Part shown: piece after piece, positions 47,057 to 59,577 of the stretch
How the letters are laid out: the number at the start of each line of letters is the position of its first letter
Numbering within the stretch: the stretch's first letter is position 1
NCBI RefSeq assembly: GCF_000213175.1
Contig: NW_009799102.1
Span: forward strand, 1,595,648-1,659,647
Source: Neurospora tetrasperma FGSC 2508
Taxonomy: Eukaryota; Ascomycota; Sordariomycetes; Sordariales; Sordariaceae
DNA length: 64,000 nucleotides
Direction of reading: 5' to 3'
Position numbers and translations under genes: made by a program
The notes under the pieces: model-generated
What the model saw: the letters and a program-made list of their open reading frames with translations, nothing else
The model's database searches: none
What the model was told of the DNA's origin: nothing

Positions 47057-48470
47057 GCGAGTCACAGCAACAGCCGTAATCGCAGCCGTAGGGATACCGT
47101 CATCACCTTGAGTGGACAACAGAATCGCGGAAGCCGTGCAAGTCGTGGCACGGGCAGTGATCCGAAATGAAACTTCCATGGAGGTTCTTGGACGCTTTGG
47201 TTATACGGTGGCTTGGGTTTGTTTTGATTAAAAGGGATCGAATACGCTTGATAGTCATGTTGCATGAGCGGACATGGGATACCCAAACGAGAGAGTTGTC
47301 TATGCGTGCTGATTTTAACGAAGTGCAAGACTATCCGAGACACATAGTTATACCTGATGAGAACGAAAGATTATTGCACAATCATACCCAAATCATATTC
47401 CAGAACGACGTCGATATTGATATATAGGAGTAGGATCTCATTCAGGGGCAAGTAAAAGTTTCAATCTGTTAGGGCTTGGCTCCGGAGTTAAGCGTCGCAG
47501 GCCGGGGGCCCTGTATGCCCGCTCTCGACCCGCTGCCAAGGGACGCACAGAAAGGCCCGCTCCGGTTCAGATGACACCTGCCAGGGTCGCAGTTACAGTA
47601 CGGTTAGCGTAGGGCTGTAAGTGCACATGCCAAGCTTACCTATATGGCATGATGCACACCTTCACCTCAACTAAACATCAACACTCCGCCAACACGAAAC
47701 AGAATGCTTTTGACAGGCTGACATCGTAAAGGAACAACTATGCACATCGGGACGCAAGCACTGGTGATAGTGTAGGCACTGTAAAATAAAGTGGTGACGT
47801 TTACACCGTCATTTGGCAGATACTCGGATTCCTCTTCTCTGTGGAATGATCTTCATTTTATGCACACGAGGACTCCCCATCCAGCAGGTATTCGCCGTCC
47901 TCTTCTATGCCATCGTGAAACGTCGTTCATTGATATCATCATAGCCTTTTGCCTTGATCCTTGTTTTCCATACATACAAAGCTTGAAAATAGTTGAGAAA
48001 AAAAAAACACATGTGGGTGATTCAACATGTGTGATTGTAAAAAGACGTCCATGCAAAACGGCAACATCGTCAAAAGAAGGATTGCGATGTGTAGACGTGA
48101 TTGCAAGTCGTACGGGTATGAAGAAGGAAGAAAAAAAAAGTTTGCGATGCAATTTATGCACAAAGAAATGGAGTGTAAGATGTAAGAAACGTTCCTCAAA
48201 AAAATAAAAATAAGGCAAAGCCAGTTTTTGTCCACCCGTCAATCCATACTGCTCCTTCTTATTCTCCATCCATCCTAATGCGCCACTCCTTTGTTCCCAG
48301 GATATTTCAAAGACAGCTAAGCGAAAGGGTGAGAACAAGAAAACAAAGCCTATGGTTAAGACCAAGATTGCGGAGATGGTGATAGCTTGAACCAAAACTG
48401 GCAAGATCTTTTAACATGCAGAACCAAGTCCATAGTTAAATCTTCTCAAAGTGACAGATGGTATAACTGC
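47057..48470. other. intergenic region between convergent genes
   Basis: 3' regions of the seven-TM gene (+) and the GH128 gene (-). A 183-codon minus-strand frame (47853-48404) begins with a hydrophobic stretch but continues into AT-rich, Phe/His-rich sequence and lies in the GH128 3' flank. I do not call it. No repeats are seen. Confidence 0.55.
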
Positions 48471-49595
48471 TTAAGCACCATAGGCAAAAGTCTTGGCGAA
48501 GGTGGTCAGTTGCGAGTTGCGCAACATCTCACCCTCCGCAACCATGAAGTAGGTGAACCTCTCCACGAACGAGAAGGTAGAGTTGTTCTCCAAGTGATCA
48601 AGAACGTATTCCATAGCCTGGTTCTTCTTGTCGTCATCGCCGTCAAAGCCAAGCTCGGTGACCCAGACGGGCTTCTCGAAGCGGCTGTAGGCATCGAGAA
48701 GGTGGTTGAGGACGGTGGGTCCGTCAGTTCCATAGCTGTGAAGGGCCAAGAAATCCACCTTGCACTGTCCGTTGCAGGCATCGAAGAACTTCTGCATCCA
48801 GTTGAGACCCATGTTCGGATCATCAGAGTTGGTGATGGACGGAGAACTGATGCGAACCTTTTCGGCCCAGGGGTTCATATACTTGATGTGATTAGCAGCA
48901 GCATCCTGCGGAGACATGTTTGACTGAGAGCTGAGGTCAGGCTCATTAAAGCTGAGAAACGCCTTGGAGCCGGCGTCAATAGCCTTTTGGGCATTGGCGT
49001 CCCAGGACTGGGGAAAACCCTTGTCAACGCCCCAAAGCATGGGGACAAACTCAAGACCAGTGCCAGAATCGTCCACCTGACCCCAGTTGTAAACCCACGT
49101 GGCCTTGGAGCCACTTCCAAGGAAGCCCTGGAGGAGCTTGCCGTCGTTGTAGGCAAGACCGCGCTGGAGGCGGTGACCACTCGACTGGTCCTCAGTCGAC
49201 TCTACAGTGGTGGTGGTGGTGGAGGGGGTCGCAGCAGGGGCGCTGTTCTGTGTGGCAGACGGGCTGGCAGCAGCATCGACAACGTTGACGTTGTGAGCAA
49301 TGGTGTTGCTCGAGGGCGCAGCAGAACTAGCCTCGGCCGGCGCAGCGACGGCGGTGCTAGAGCTGGGCGAACGGGACTTGGTAAGCTTGGTGTTGTTGTC
49401 GACGGCGGTCGGAGCAGCGTTGACGCTCTGGCCAAGAGTGACGGTGACGGTAGTCCAGGCAGTACGGGTCACCATTTGGGTAACCATGTCCCTCTTGCCA
49501 AGGTGATGGTGTTCATGACCGCGATGGATGCTAGCAGCAAGAGTTTCGCCAGCGAAGGTGGCAGCCGCCAGGGCGATAAGGGACTTTGAAACCAT
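48471..49595 (-). CDS. secreted GH128 (Asl1-type) beta-1,3-glucanase
   Basis: An intronless gene of 374 residues. Residues 1-20 form a signal peptide. A dibasic LGKRD site at about 32-36 may be cut by Kex2. A Ser/Thr/Ala-rich linker runs to about 140 and is probably O-glycosylated. The catalytic barrel begins at RGLAYNDGKLL and has VYNWG, the acid/base SFNEPD (Glu218), LALHSYG, and the nucleophile strand VTELGFDG (Glu314). These are the features of the Asl1-like glycosyl hydrolase family GH128, which hydrolyses beta-1,3-glucan in fungal walls; S. pombe Asl1 localises to the cell surface. The start MVSKSL opens the signal peptide; the frame extends 17 codons upstream, which would put a poor leader before it. 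Both catalytic Glu are intact. Confidence 0.93.
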   Translation of the reverse strand: MVSKSLIALAAATFAGETLAASIHRGHEHHHLGKRDMVTQMVTRTAWTTVTVTLGQSVNAAPTAVDNNTKLTKSRSPSSSTAVAAPAEASSAAPSSNTIAHNVNVVDAAASPSATQNSAPAATPSTTTTTVESTEDQSSGHRLQRGLAYNDGKLLQGFLGSGSKATWVYNWGQVDDSGTGLEFVPMLWGVDKGFPQSWDANAQKAIDAGSKAFLSFNEPDLSSQSNMSPQDAAANHIKYMNPWAEKVRISSPSITNSDDPNMGLNWMQKFFDACNGQCKVDFLALHSYGTDGPTVLNHLLDAYSRFEKPVWVTELGFDGDDDKKNQAMEYVLDHLENNSTFSFVERFTYFMVAEGEMLRNSQLTTFAKTFAYGA

Positions 49596-49973
49596 TTTGA
49601 TGGATATGTTCAGTGTCGAGAGGAAGGATAATGCGGAGTGTCGCAACTTGTCCAGCAGCGCTTAATGAGGGAATGATGCTGAGACGGCGTATAACCAGAT
49701 ACGAAGGCGGTTGGCGGATGGGGCTGGAAAGGAATGTATGAGTTAACAGTCGCGGATCCAAGGCGGGGGCACAAGGAATGCTGCCGATCTGGATGGGTTG
49801 GCTGGAACGTCGATCGAAGCTAGCGACCGGACGGATGTGGATAACGAGGTGGTGCTGAGGGAGCGTGGGACTGGTGATGAAGCAGTCAAGGGACACGAGA
49901 GAATGAAAATGCCCAAAAGAGAAGCGTGATGGGGAGATCAGGAAGGAAGAGGGATGAGCGGGCCGCGAGGACT

Positions 49974-49988
49974 GGGGGGGGGGGGGGG
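49974..49988. repeat. poly(G) tract, 15 nt
   Basis: An uninterrupted G-run about 380 bases upstream of the GH128 start, on the promoter side of that gene. Confidence 0.93.
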
Positions 49989-52323
49989 ATTGGGTCTTAT
50001 AATTGATTGGGGGGTCAGGGCGCCTCTCAGGTTGGATAGACAACAAACGGACACACATCAATGGGTCATTCGATGGAGCCCAGCAAAAACTTGAACGAGG
50101 AGCCCGCCTGAGGAGGAGGAGGGGTGGTCCAGTGGGGACTCAAAGGCTTCCAGACCTGACCTGCCCGGTGAGACGTAACCGCCAGGGGTAAGGTCCCCGG
50201 TTGTGGGAACGCACGGCAGGAACGAGATCCATGGCGTGTGTAGTGTAGTGTACCTGAGACCACATCTTGGCGGCAAGGGCAGGGGACCCGAGTTGCAAAC
50301 CTTCCTCCCATGCTCCCGTCCCGTTGTGAGCACACAAAGGCAGGCACGTAGCGCGTCAGACAACAAAGTAGGGTCCCACTCAGTAGTGTAGAAGCAAGTG
50401 GAAACAACCGTCCGCCCACGAATGGGATCTTTCCACAGATACACATTTCGAAATAAATTCGCAATCACACTACGTACGTAACAAGCGAGGGTCGAGATCG
50501 GAATCGCCGGTCACGGCGACTTGGAAGGAGCACCGCCAGATATTAGGGCCCTTCGGTATCCTCTGGCTTCGTAATGCTCCAAGGCGCGTTTGTCCCCTGG
50601 ATACCTGGGCCACATTTTGATTCTTAGGTACCTAAGTGTGCCTTTGATCACTTTTCGTGGGCGTTGTCCTTTATACAAAGGATGGGACGCCATAAGGTAC
50701 CTTGCACTCGCATCGATGTGTCCGGTTCAACATCGGACGACAAAGAAACGAACTGCTTTCCATCATCAGTCGACTATCGAGTCGCTTCCACTGGCCGGAA
50801 ACACTAGTCCGATGGACGCGCGGCAATGAATGAAGCTGAGGCAAAACGAAGAGGCGAGGGAGGCAGGACTCACCAAGACGCGCCGCCCTCGATTTCCTTT
50901 TTTTAAAAGACAAAAAAGCGACGAGGTTGCTGTGATGTTGTGGCACCCGGAGCCAACCATAGTCGAGCGGGACCAGAAAAAGATGGATCGACCTCTCGGC
51001 TGTTAGCGCGGCCCACCATCACGAGGCACGCACCAATGACACTCAGCCCGGTTATGCAGGTACGGAATCAGCTCTGATGTGGGTCAGCCATAAAAAATCA
51101 GGGCACAAGTCCACGCCGCTGGCTCTGCAGAAACAAATTCTGGGTCCGGGTGGCACGGCGGGGAGTCGCTATGTATTGGGCGTGGGCAAGTGGTGACGAG
51201 TCACTGTCACCCACACACAAACAGCAAGGGATAGCAAAGGGAAATCACTCGCCTCATAGTATATGTAGTGTAGAGAGTTTGCTGCTGTGCCTTGGTCATA
51301 TCCCACTTGTACTGGCTCACTGGGCAGGACAGCACAACTCAATTCAGATACCGTGGAAAGGACAAGGCCGGACGGCAATACTCTTTTGAAGTTTGAAAAC
51401 AACTTGAACGACCGCTTCCCGCACGCCCGGTGTCGGTTTGTAACAACTTGTGTGGAGAGACTCCAGACACCTGCGACATTTTACGAAAAAGGCTCGAATC
51501 CCAACTCGGAATGCGGCACACTTGTAAAGCGGCTGAGAATCCATCTCACTCCCGTCTAAGCCATGCCCGACTTTTGCCTTGGTTTTCTTCCTGTGTGGGA
51601 TCGGCAACTATATTGAATCTGGGCTGGTCTTCATTTCCTTCATCGATTCGTCGTTCCCCTCCTTCGCTGCAACGCAACTCAACCTTTGCCCTCTCACGAC
51701 AGTTTTCCCACGTGTAATCAACTCCCGGCGCCTTCCCTATCTCGGCATACATCCGGCAAGTTCTGGATGTCGGTGGACCTGAGCTTCGCTGAACTTGCCC
51801 CCCAGCCAGGCTGTAAGCGAAATTACGATCCGCTGTCAGCGATGGAAACATCGAGGAAAATCCAGAACCTTTGTGCAAAAAGCTCGGTACTGGAGTCTTG
51901 GGGTGAGAAAAATGCTTGTTCTTTTCTTTCCCTTGTCTTTTTTCCCTTCCAAGGCAGGCGGAAAACAAGTGTCCTCTCTCCGAACCTCACGTCTGGCGGT
52001 TGTGAGGCCACAGAATGAAGCTCCAGCGAGAAAAAGTTCAGACCCGTTGGCGCTTGTCCATTCTTTTTCGGCTGCCAATCGATAAGCCTGCATCAGCCGC
52101 CTGCATTTTCTTGAAACACCAAACAACAATATTCAGATTATCAACCCCCGCAGGGCGCTTGTCCCCCCCCCTCAAGGATCAGAATGCAATGGGCACCCTT
52201 GTTTCTATGCTTCTTTCCCCGGAGGTGGAGGTCAGATCTAGATCTTCAGTTACATTTAGTTCGTTCCGCTTTTGAGAAAGGTGAACTTGCAAGACCGAGG
52301 GAACCGTCTCTCATAAATCAACC

Positions 52324-53148
52324 NNNNNNNNNNNNNNNNNNNNNNNNNNNNNNNNNNNNNNNNNNNNNNNNNNNNNNNNNNNNNNNNNNNNNNNNNNNNN
52401 NNNNNNNNNNNNNNNNNNNNNNNNNNNNNNNNNNNNNNNNNNNNNNNNNNNNNNNNNNNNNNNNNNNNNNNNNNNNNNNNNNNNNNNNNNNNNNNNNNNN
52501 NNNNNNNNNNNNNNNNNNNNNNNNNNNNNNNNNNNNNNNNNNNNNNNNNNNNNNNNNNNNNNNNNNNNNNNNNNNNNNNNNNNNNNNNNNNNNNNNNNNN
52601 NNNNNNNNNNNNNNNNNNNNNNNNNNNNNNNNNNNNNNNNNNNNNNNNNNNNNNNNNNNNNNNNNNNNNNNNNNNNNNNNNNNNNNNNNNNNNNNNNNNN
52701 NNNNNNNNNNNNNNNNNNNNNNNNNNNNNNNNNNNNNNNNNNNNNNNNNNNNNNNNNNNNNNNNNNNNNNNNNNNNNNNNNNNNNNNNNNNNNNNNNNNN
52801 NNNNNNNNNNNNNNNNNNNNNNNNNNNNNNNNNNNNNNNNNNNNNNNNNNNNNNNNNNNNNNNNNNNNNNNNNNNNNNNNNNNNNNNNNNNNNNNNNNNN
52901 NNNNNNNNNNNNNNNNNNNNNNNNNNNNNNNNNNNNNNNNNNNNNNNNNNNNNNNNNNNNNNNNNNNNNNNNNNNNNNNNNNNNNNNNNNNNNNNNNNNN
53001 NNNNNNNNNNNNNNNNNNNNNNNNNNNNNNNNNNNNNNNNNNNNNNNNNNNNNNNNNNNNNNNNNNNNNNNNNNNNNNNNNNNNNNNNNNNNNNNNNNNN
53101 NNNNNNNNNNNNNNNNNNNNNNNNNNNNNNNNNNNNNNNNNNNNNNNN
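52324..53148. other. assembly gap (825 N)
   Basis: Unresolved sequence. Its right boundary runs directly into a poly(A) tract, which probably explains why the assembly broke here. Confidence 1.

Positions 53149-53205
<57 letters not shown>
53149..53205. repeat. poly(A) tract, at least 57 nt, abutting gap
   Basis: Continuous A from the last N to 53205. The true length is unknown because the left end is inside the gap. It is the third homopolymer of more than 50 nt in the window. Confidence 0.95.
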
Positions 53206-53209
<4 letters not shown>

Positions 53210-54317
53210 CTAGTGCGATGTTCTGCTAACTGATCTAGTGCTGAAATGACAAAGACAAGCTCAGTACGTAGTAACAAACCACGATGCTGGGATAAGAGGA
53301 GGGGTTTCGGTAACCGGGAGACGGGAGAGATCACTTCAGTTAGTTTGCACGATTGATGAAACAAGGAGCTGACGTCTCACTACTCCACGTTTGCCTTCAA
53401 CACTTGATCATAATGAACTCGCCCATTGGCCAAGTTCACGAGAGGTAATCCTTTTTGTGTTCCAGATTCCCGCACTGCGTCGCGCCTTACCTTACACATT
53501 ACGTTTCACATATTCCATCCTCCATCCTTTCCTCAGTATCTAGTCAGGGACACTCATTATATATTACACACCCCCACCTGCTGCATATGGCATACTATGA
53601 CAGCGATCACAGTGCTTGTGTTCCTGACAGACGACGGAGTCGAAAATCAAGCAGTGAGATTGGTAAATTGGGTTGGGTGTTTGTCAAACCGTCCAGCAGG
53701 CCGGGCTGGCTTAGTTTGGTTGTTGTCGGTTGTTGGTTCCTTCCGTGAGGAGCTGACATATTTAGGCGAGACTGTCTCTACATAGGTGGGAATGCACCTA
53801 TGCATGGGCACTTGTTTGCACCTTGGAGGTAAAATGCCACCTGGATGTCCATTTGCTAATTAATGTATTAAAGGAGGGCTTGGCCATACCTCGCACACTC
53901 TTCTGCACCTTTTTCTTCGTCTTCCTCGTCTTCGTCTTTTCCTCCTTCTTTCATGCGGAACCACCTACCTCTCCGTTCTCTAGTCCTCTCCTTTTCTGCC
54001 TTACGTGCGGGTAAGGAGTGAATCTACTGGCAGGCGGCCCGCATTGATTGGTGGACAACGGGTACCACCGAGCAAATGCACAATGGAAGTTACACCGTGT
54101 TTGAGGAACGCTAAGTGGTGAAAATAGAGGAGGAATCAGGACCAATATATGGTTGTGGGTAGGTAGGTTTCGTGTGTGTGCAGCTTCCCGCTTCCCACCA
54201 ACTCCTACAACTGATCTCACTACGTAAGAGGTGTGCATAACAAGCGGGGAGGAGGACCACGAAGATTACAAACCTTACGTCGTGCAATTTGAGACAGAGA
54301 AAATAATTGGCGCGGAT

Positions 54318-54362
54318 GGGCTATTACACTAAAATGTTCGAGTACTTCTTAGTGTAATGCCC
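54318..54362. repeat. inverted repeat (hairpin)
   Basis: GGGC-T-ATTACACTAA on the left pairs with TTAGTGTAATGCCC on the right (14 bp with one bulged T) around a 16-base loop. It lies in non-coding DNA about 1 kb downstream of the Spt23/Mga2 stop. It could be a solo inverted-repeat scar or a hairpin; no flanking duplication is clear. Confidence 0.6.
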
Positions 54363-55313
54363 ATGTCGCATAAGCACGAAAAGGTAGACAGTGTGGTAGA
54401 TAAGGAGGGTTCTGACAAAGCACTTGGGATTGGAAGTCTAGCGACTCTCCAAGTTGCCGAAGAAAATGAACCCAGGGGCAGTAAAGAACAGCTCTGTATA
54501 TATATGGTTAGGCCGCCTGGGACATTTCGTTTGACGCGACAAACTACCTAGTCAGACAGTTTTCCCCCTTCGCTTTCGACCCGGAGAAAAATGGACACTC
54601 AGTGGCAGAGCATCCATTTCTTGCCTTGGTAGACCAATAAGCAGATACTAAAAGTATGTGGAAATGAAACTGCCAAGTTTTACGCTCTATTCATTGTATC
54701 CAGGTCTCGTTCACGCCAATATCCAATGGTTAAACTAGTACACTGATAAAGAGCCTTGTCGGGTCTAATAGTTTTCTCTTCATAAGCGCCAAGTTCCTGT
54801 AACCACCAACACCAGTTCATCATATCCACCCCTGTCCATTGTGCCCTGCTTTCCAAGACAATTACAAGCAAAGTGATGTTTGGATCGCCTTCATCTCTTC
54901 TTCTTCTCTAACTTAGATGGGAGAAAATAACTAGACTTTGGAAAAAGAGATCTTCAAACAAGTCATTAGTCCCTTGAAGCTGTTATCATAGCATGCTTCC
55001 GCCTTCCCGTTCTTTCCTTTCCTCCCTCTTCCGACCAACCCTTCTTTCCCTTCTACCACTATATATCCCAGACTCTACCCAAAGTGTATATGTAATGTAC
55101 ATGTATGTAGTGCAAGTGCAAGTGCGATTGTGAGTGAGCAAGTCGGAATCATAATACCAGTCCATGCAGGGGAGGAGGGTATTGCCATAACGAATGCTGT
55201 ACAGATTTGTATCGACCTTGAAGACGTAAGAGGTCCCCGGCGACTTGCGGAAGAATAAAAGAACGAAAACGACGCCAAAGGTACTTCAACTCAATATCTA
55301 ATATACCCCCCCT

Positions 55314-58300
55314 TCATACCCCCACTGGCTCCTGCAACGGCTGAAGCGGCTGCGGCTGCCCAATCACAGTATGGGGTGCATGATTCTCCAGCGGCTGTGT
55401 ACTCCCAAAGAGGTACTCAAGAGCCATCTGTAAAAAGTTCCAGATAGAGTGATGCTCGTTGAACACTGTTGCGAAAAGTGTGACGAGCAGAAGAGGGATC
55501 CAGATGAGATAGAGATTCCTGTCCCTACTCAGCTCCTTCTTCTTCACGGAATGCGCCCTGCGTAGGTTCTCCTGCTGCTCCTTGGTGATGGCATTCTTGC
55601 GACCGATTTCAAGCATGACCGGTAACTCGAGCGACGTCTCTACTTCAACCTCCTCATTAATCCCTGTCTTGTCGTCAATTTCCACAGCGGGTGTCGTGGT
55701 GGTCGTTGCCTCTATCGTCATACTGCTGCTACCGGCTTGGTCAAAGATGGCCGCACACTTCTCGTCTGCTGCAGCTTCGGCGGCAGCCATCGCGATTGAC
55801 GCCTGTTTCTCATCTGGGAACCCGCCCTGACCCTTGCCACAACTCTCATCATAAGAGGGTGGAGGAACAGAGTTATTGTTGTTGTTGCTCATCAGACTGT
55901 TGAACCAGCCTGCAGATTCCTTCGATGTAGGCGGCAGGGGCGTTGGTTGCGTGGCGTTTGGTTCTGGCCTTGGTGCGGTAATTCCTGGGACGACAGTGGC
56001 CGCAAGACGTTGGGCAGTCTGGTAACCAGGCAACGCTGGCATGTAGTGTACTACTGGAGGTAGCATGAACGGTAGCTGAGGGAGGTTCTGGAGGTGAAGC
56101 ATCTGTTGCAACTGCTGTATTTGAGCCATCATCTGCTCTCTGATAGCGTTAACAGCAGCAGCAGGACCAAGACCATCAACAAGCGGCCGCTGCCGCTCAG
56201 CAACATTCTCGTCGGCTGATGGTGGCGACGCGAGACTGCTACGGCGCATTTCGAGAACGGGTTCATCGTCGCCATCGGTCGATTCACTGTCCTCCGATGA
56301 ATCCTCGACATCTGACATGAAGGAAGAAGAGTCTTCTGGCTCTGTAGACTCGCTGACCGGCCTCTCGAGGGCCAAAGACGCCATGGCTGTCGTCGTTTGC
56401 TGGAGTGACGTGAAGCTACTGGTACTAGTAGCCCTGCTAGGTAGCGATCCGAGACTGCGGGACCTGCTGTGTAGTCGGCTAGTTGCAAGGCGCTGGACAA
56501 CCTCTGTCGTCTTGGCCACGTCCGCAGCAGTGAAACTGGATAAGGTTCGGAGCGTGTGATCAGCACCATGGGCAACCAAGAGCCGTACAATCTCAGCATG
56601 GCCATTGAGAGAAGCCATGTGGAGAGGAGTATAACCGCCATTGTCCCGGCTATCAGGGTTCGCGCCCCTAGCCAGGAGGCCTGCAGTGAACCGGCGGAGA
56701 CCAAGAGAGCAGGCCAAATGTAACATGGTCTTTCCCGTGGCTTCGCTAGCGAGATTCCATTTCGGTTTGCTGTTCGGAGTGTCGTCCAGATCAATCGCCT
56801 CAATAACATTGAGGAGGTAGTTCTCAAAGTGACCGTGGTTATAGGTAGGAGCACCGGAGGCAGAGGGGCCAGAACCTTCGTTGGTGAAGTTCTGGATGAG
56901 GTCGTTGGCGAAGGAATTGACATCTTTGCCCATCTTCTGCGCCAAGCAGGCGAGCGCAGACTTGGCCAGTTCGTCGGACCTTGTATCGATATACTCGAAG
57001 TACACGGGTTGACCCCGTACCTGGTGATTCTTGAAGGTAACCTGGACTTTGCCAGGTGTGTCGCTCGGAGGGACCAAGCATACCAAAGATTCTGCTCCCC
57101 AGTACGTCGTCGTCGTGGCCTGTCGCCCGCCAAACATAACTACAATGCCCTGGGAAAAGCCACCGCCTAGTACTGTAACTTCAAATCCGCCATCAACCGA
57201 TCCTTGATGCGGAATTACCTTGAACAGTTTGACCGGAACGGGGGCCTCCACAGAAGGCATTGGATTAGCAACCGGTGCGGGAGCTGGCGCCGGCGCCGTG
57301 GCGAATGGACTGCCGACTGCTGACCGCATAAGTGGGCTCAACAAATTACCGCCATTGGTGTTTTGCCAATGACTTGGGCTGGGATCGCGACTTGGATTTC
57401 CTGATGTGGGGTTGGCAAAGAAATTGAGACCTTGATTGCCAGGCAAGGTGAACATTGCTTGGTCGTTGTTATCGGTTGAAGGCGGCGAGCCGCCAGTATA
57501 CGACATCGTTGTTGCGCCGATAGCGAGGGATGGTGGGTTAATCTGCTGTTGGCTCGCGTCTGAAGGCCGAGCAAAGTGCCTCTGAACAGGCGGAACAAAG
57601 GCCGATGAGGCTGATGAGGCTGGTTTAGCCACCGCCGCCGCGTTGGATACCTGTTGCGGGGGCATTGGGGCGATTGCTTCTACCGGTGTCATGATTAGAT
57701 TGCCAACTCTTCTCTTTTTACTCGAATTTGTGATAGGCCTGATCGGCGATGGGGGCTGAGAGATCTCTTGGTTAGGCGTAGTAACGGCAACCGGAGGTAC
57801 AGCAGTTGGCTGTTTACGCTTGAGTGGTTGGATATCGTGAGGAAGGGGAGGAGGGGTAGGCTGTCCGTTCGAAGCAGGAGCATTAACAGTGCCATTCTGC
57901 GGTTGGTCCGGAATGAACTCATCGTCCACTTGCGGAGAGTCTCGCGTCTTGTGGTCATCGGTAATGACGATCGGGGACGAAAGCTGTTGGGCAATGTAAT
58001 TGCCTTCGTGGTCGACGATGGTGAAGATGACCTGGAAACCTTTCTTCTTGTCGTTGTGGTGCCGGCCATAACACGCTATTCTGATGTAGAATTCCACATG
58101 GTAGGCGTTCACTTCTTCGGGCTTTGGCTCATGCCATTCCTGAATCTCGGCAGCATTGAACACAATGATCCTGTCCGATTCGAAGGATCGCCAGTATTCA
58201 TCTTCTTCCACATTCTTGACCTTCTTCCGCCCAGCTCGCTTCGACTCGCGCCTGATACACTTTTGGCAGATTCGAATCTCGCCACCATCATGGCCCGGCA

Positions 58301-59577
58301 ACTCATCGTCAGTGTTCGGCTTCGGTTCCCCCTTGACTTGACGTTGCGCACCCAAGCGGGCTCGCATTAGAGCCTTCTTCTTCAGATCGGGGTTCTCCAT
58401 TGCACTCGTGCAAACAACGACGGCGTGCAACTCCAGCCTCTCTGGCGATGGCGGCGGAAGAGGTCGAGCCATTTGCTTGACCTTGCTGATGTACTGCGTT
58501 GGAAGATGAAGCTTCTTGACGCCGTGAGGGAGAGGAAAGAGGGCGAGTCTGTACTTGGCTTGTGTCTCAACTCTCATTTTGGGGATCTCGACTTCTCCGT
58601 TGACGTTTCCAGATCCGTCTTTCTTCCGCATCCGGTCCATCAATAAAACGTCCAGGTGATACGGAGGACCGCCAAAGCCGCTAGGCATCTGGGGAAGATT
58701 CACGGGCATCCCGTGCGGCATGAAGGAAATGCCACGACCATCAGGCATATGTGGCATACTATAGGTAAAGGCCGCCGGCCAGTGCGAGGGCGGTACAATG
58801 AACTGCGTTGGCAAACCATGCATCTGCAAATTGGCAACCGGCCCCGGGATCACTTGCGACATGTGTTGGGCAGTCGCCATGTTTGTCCCCGAAGCTTGTT
58901 CTTGTGGGCCATCCGTTACCATAGCATCGGGCTGTATCATGGAGTACTGCTGCAAAAGCAATTAGGAACTTCTGGACACCTAGTCAAAGAATGGAATTAC
59001 TCACCCTCTGAGCTTGTTCAGGCGCTACGTATGGCATCAAAGGTTGTGGATTGCGTGGGTGCTGTGGTGATAATGCATCTTGCATTGAAGCAACTGGACT
59101 AGGACTGTTGTCGTACGGACTGGCCAAGAATTCGTTGGTGTGTGCTGATGTGACCTCGGTCGGCTTGATATCGGAAGGGTCAATAGTGAGACTGTCCATC
59201 GACGTCGATGACGAAGATAGCGAGTTTCTTGATGTGGCGGGGGCGGACTCCGGGCTCGTCTGAACATCTGGTGAAGCGAACTGCATCCGCGGCGATCGGT
59301 AGCCGCTTTGATAGTTGTCGTCTAGTTGCTGGTCGAGATCGAAGGGAGTGTTCTCGGCCGTGAAGTGTGAGGCTTCCGTGAACTGTGATGCGCCGTAAAG
59401 ACTGGCAGCGGGACTCATCTCGTCCGAATCGAAGATGCATGCCTGGTTCATGTTGAAATCGGCACCAGCAAGGGCGCCATCGGGAGCTTCTTGGTTCGAC
59501 CAGGGCTGATATCCATCGCAGTTTAGAAATTCTGTAAAGTCGCTTTCCCCCGACCTGTTGTTATTGAAGCTTGGCAT
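55314..59577 (-). CDS. MGA2: ER-anchored IPT/ankyrin transcription factor (Spt23/Mga2)
   Basis: Two exons (59577-59005, 58949-55314) give about 1402 residues. A Ser/Pro-rich activation-type N-terminus precedes a conserved Spt23/Mga2 domain (VEIPKMRVETQAKYRL, LHLPTQYISKVK, CQKCIRRESKRAGRKK). An IPT/TIG domain starts near residue 760 (VIPHQGSVDGGFEVTVLG). Ankyrin repeats run from about 925 to 1000 (GKTMLHLAC, GGYTPLHMASLNGHAEIVRLL). Near the C-terminus, about 1338-1357, is one transmembrane helix. In yeast, such proteins are ER-membrane precursors that are ubiquitinated by Rsp5 and partly processed by the proteasome; the released fragment activates the OLE1 desaturase gene. Here a canonical PPSY sits at 1221-1224. 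The exon 2 acceptor is GCAGCAG, so one Gln is optional. The symbol is by family; Spt23 is equally possible. Confidence 0.93.

Larger units (their letters stand above)
49596..55313. other. 5.7-kb region without recognised gene, with assembly gap
   Basis: Upstream of the GH128 gene and downstream of the Spt23/Mga2 gene. It includes a 15-nt G-run (49974-49988), the palindrome CTTAGGTACCTAAG at about 50624-50637, an N gap (52324-53148) with a poly(A) tract at its right edge, and an inverted repeat at 54318-54362. No open frame carries recognisable motifs. A gene could lie across the gap. Confidence 0.5.

Noticed and set aside
47853-48404. 183-codon minus-strand frame with a hydrophobic start
   Set aside because: It sits in the GH128 3' flank, is AT-rich, has no family motifs, and its Phe/His runs come from T/A-rich sequence.
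48987-49589. 200-codon plus-strand frame opposite the GH128 gene
   Set aside because: Shadow of the Ser/Thr/Ala-rich linker and signal-peptide region of the real minus-strand gene.
52184-53364. Frames of about 350 codons across the second gap
   Set aside because: Made of N plus poly-Lys or poly-Phe from the adjoining homopolymer.
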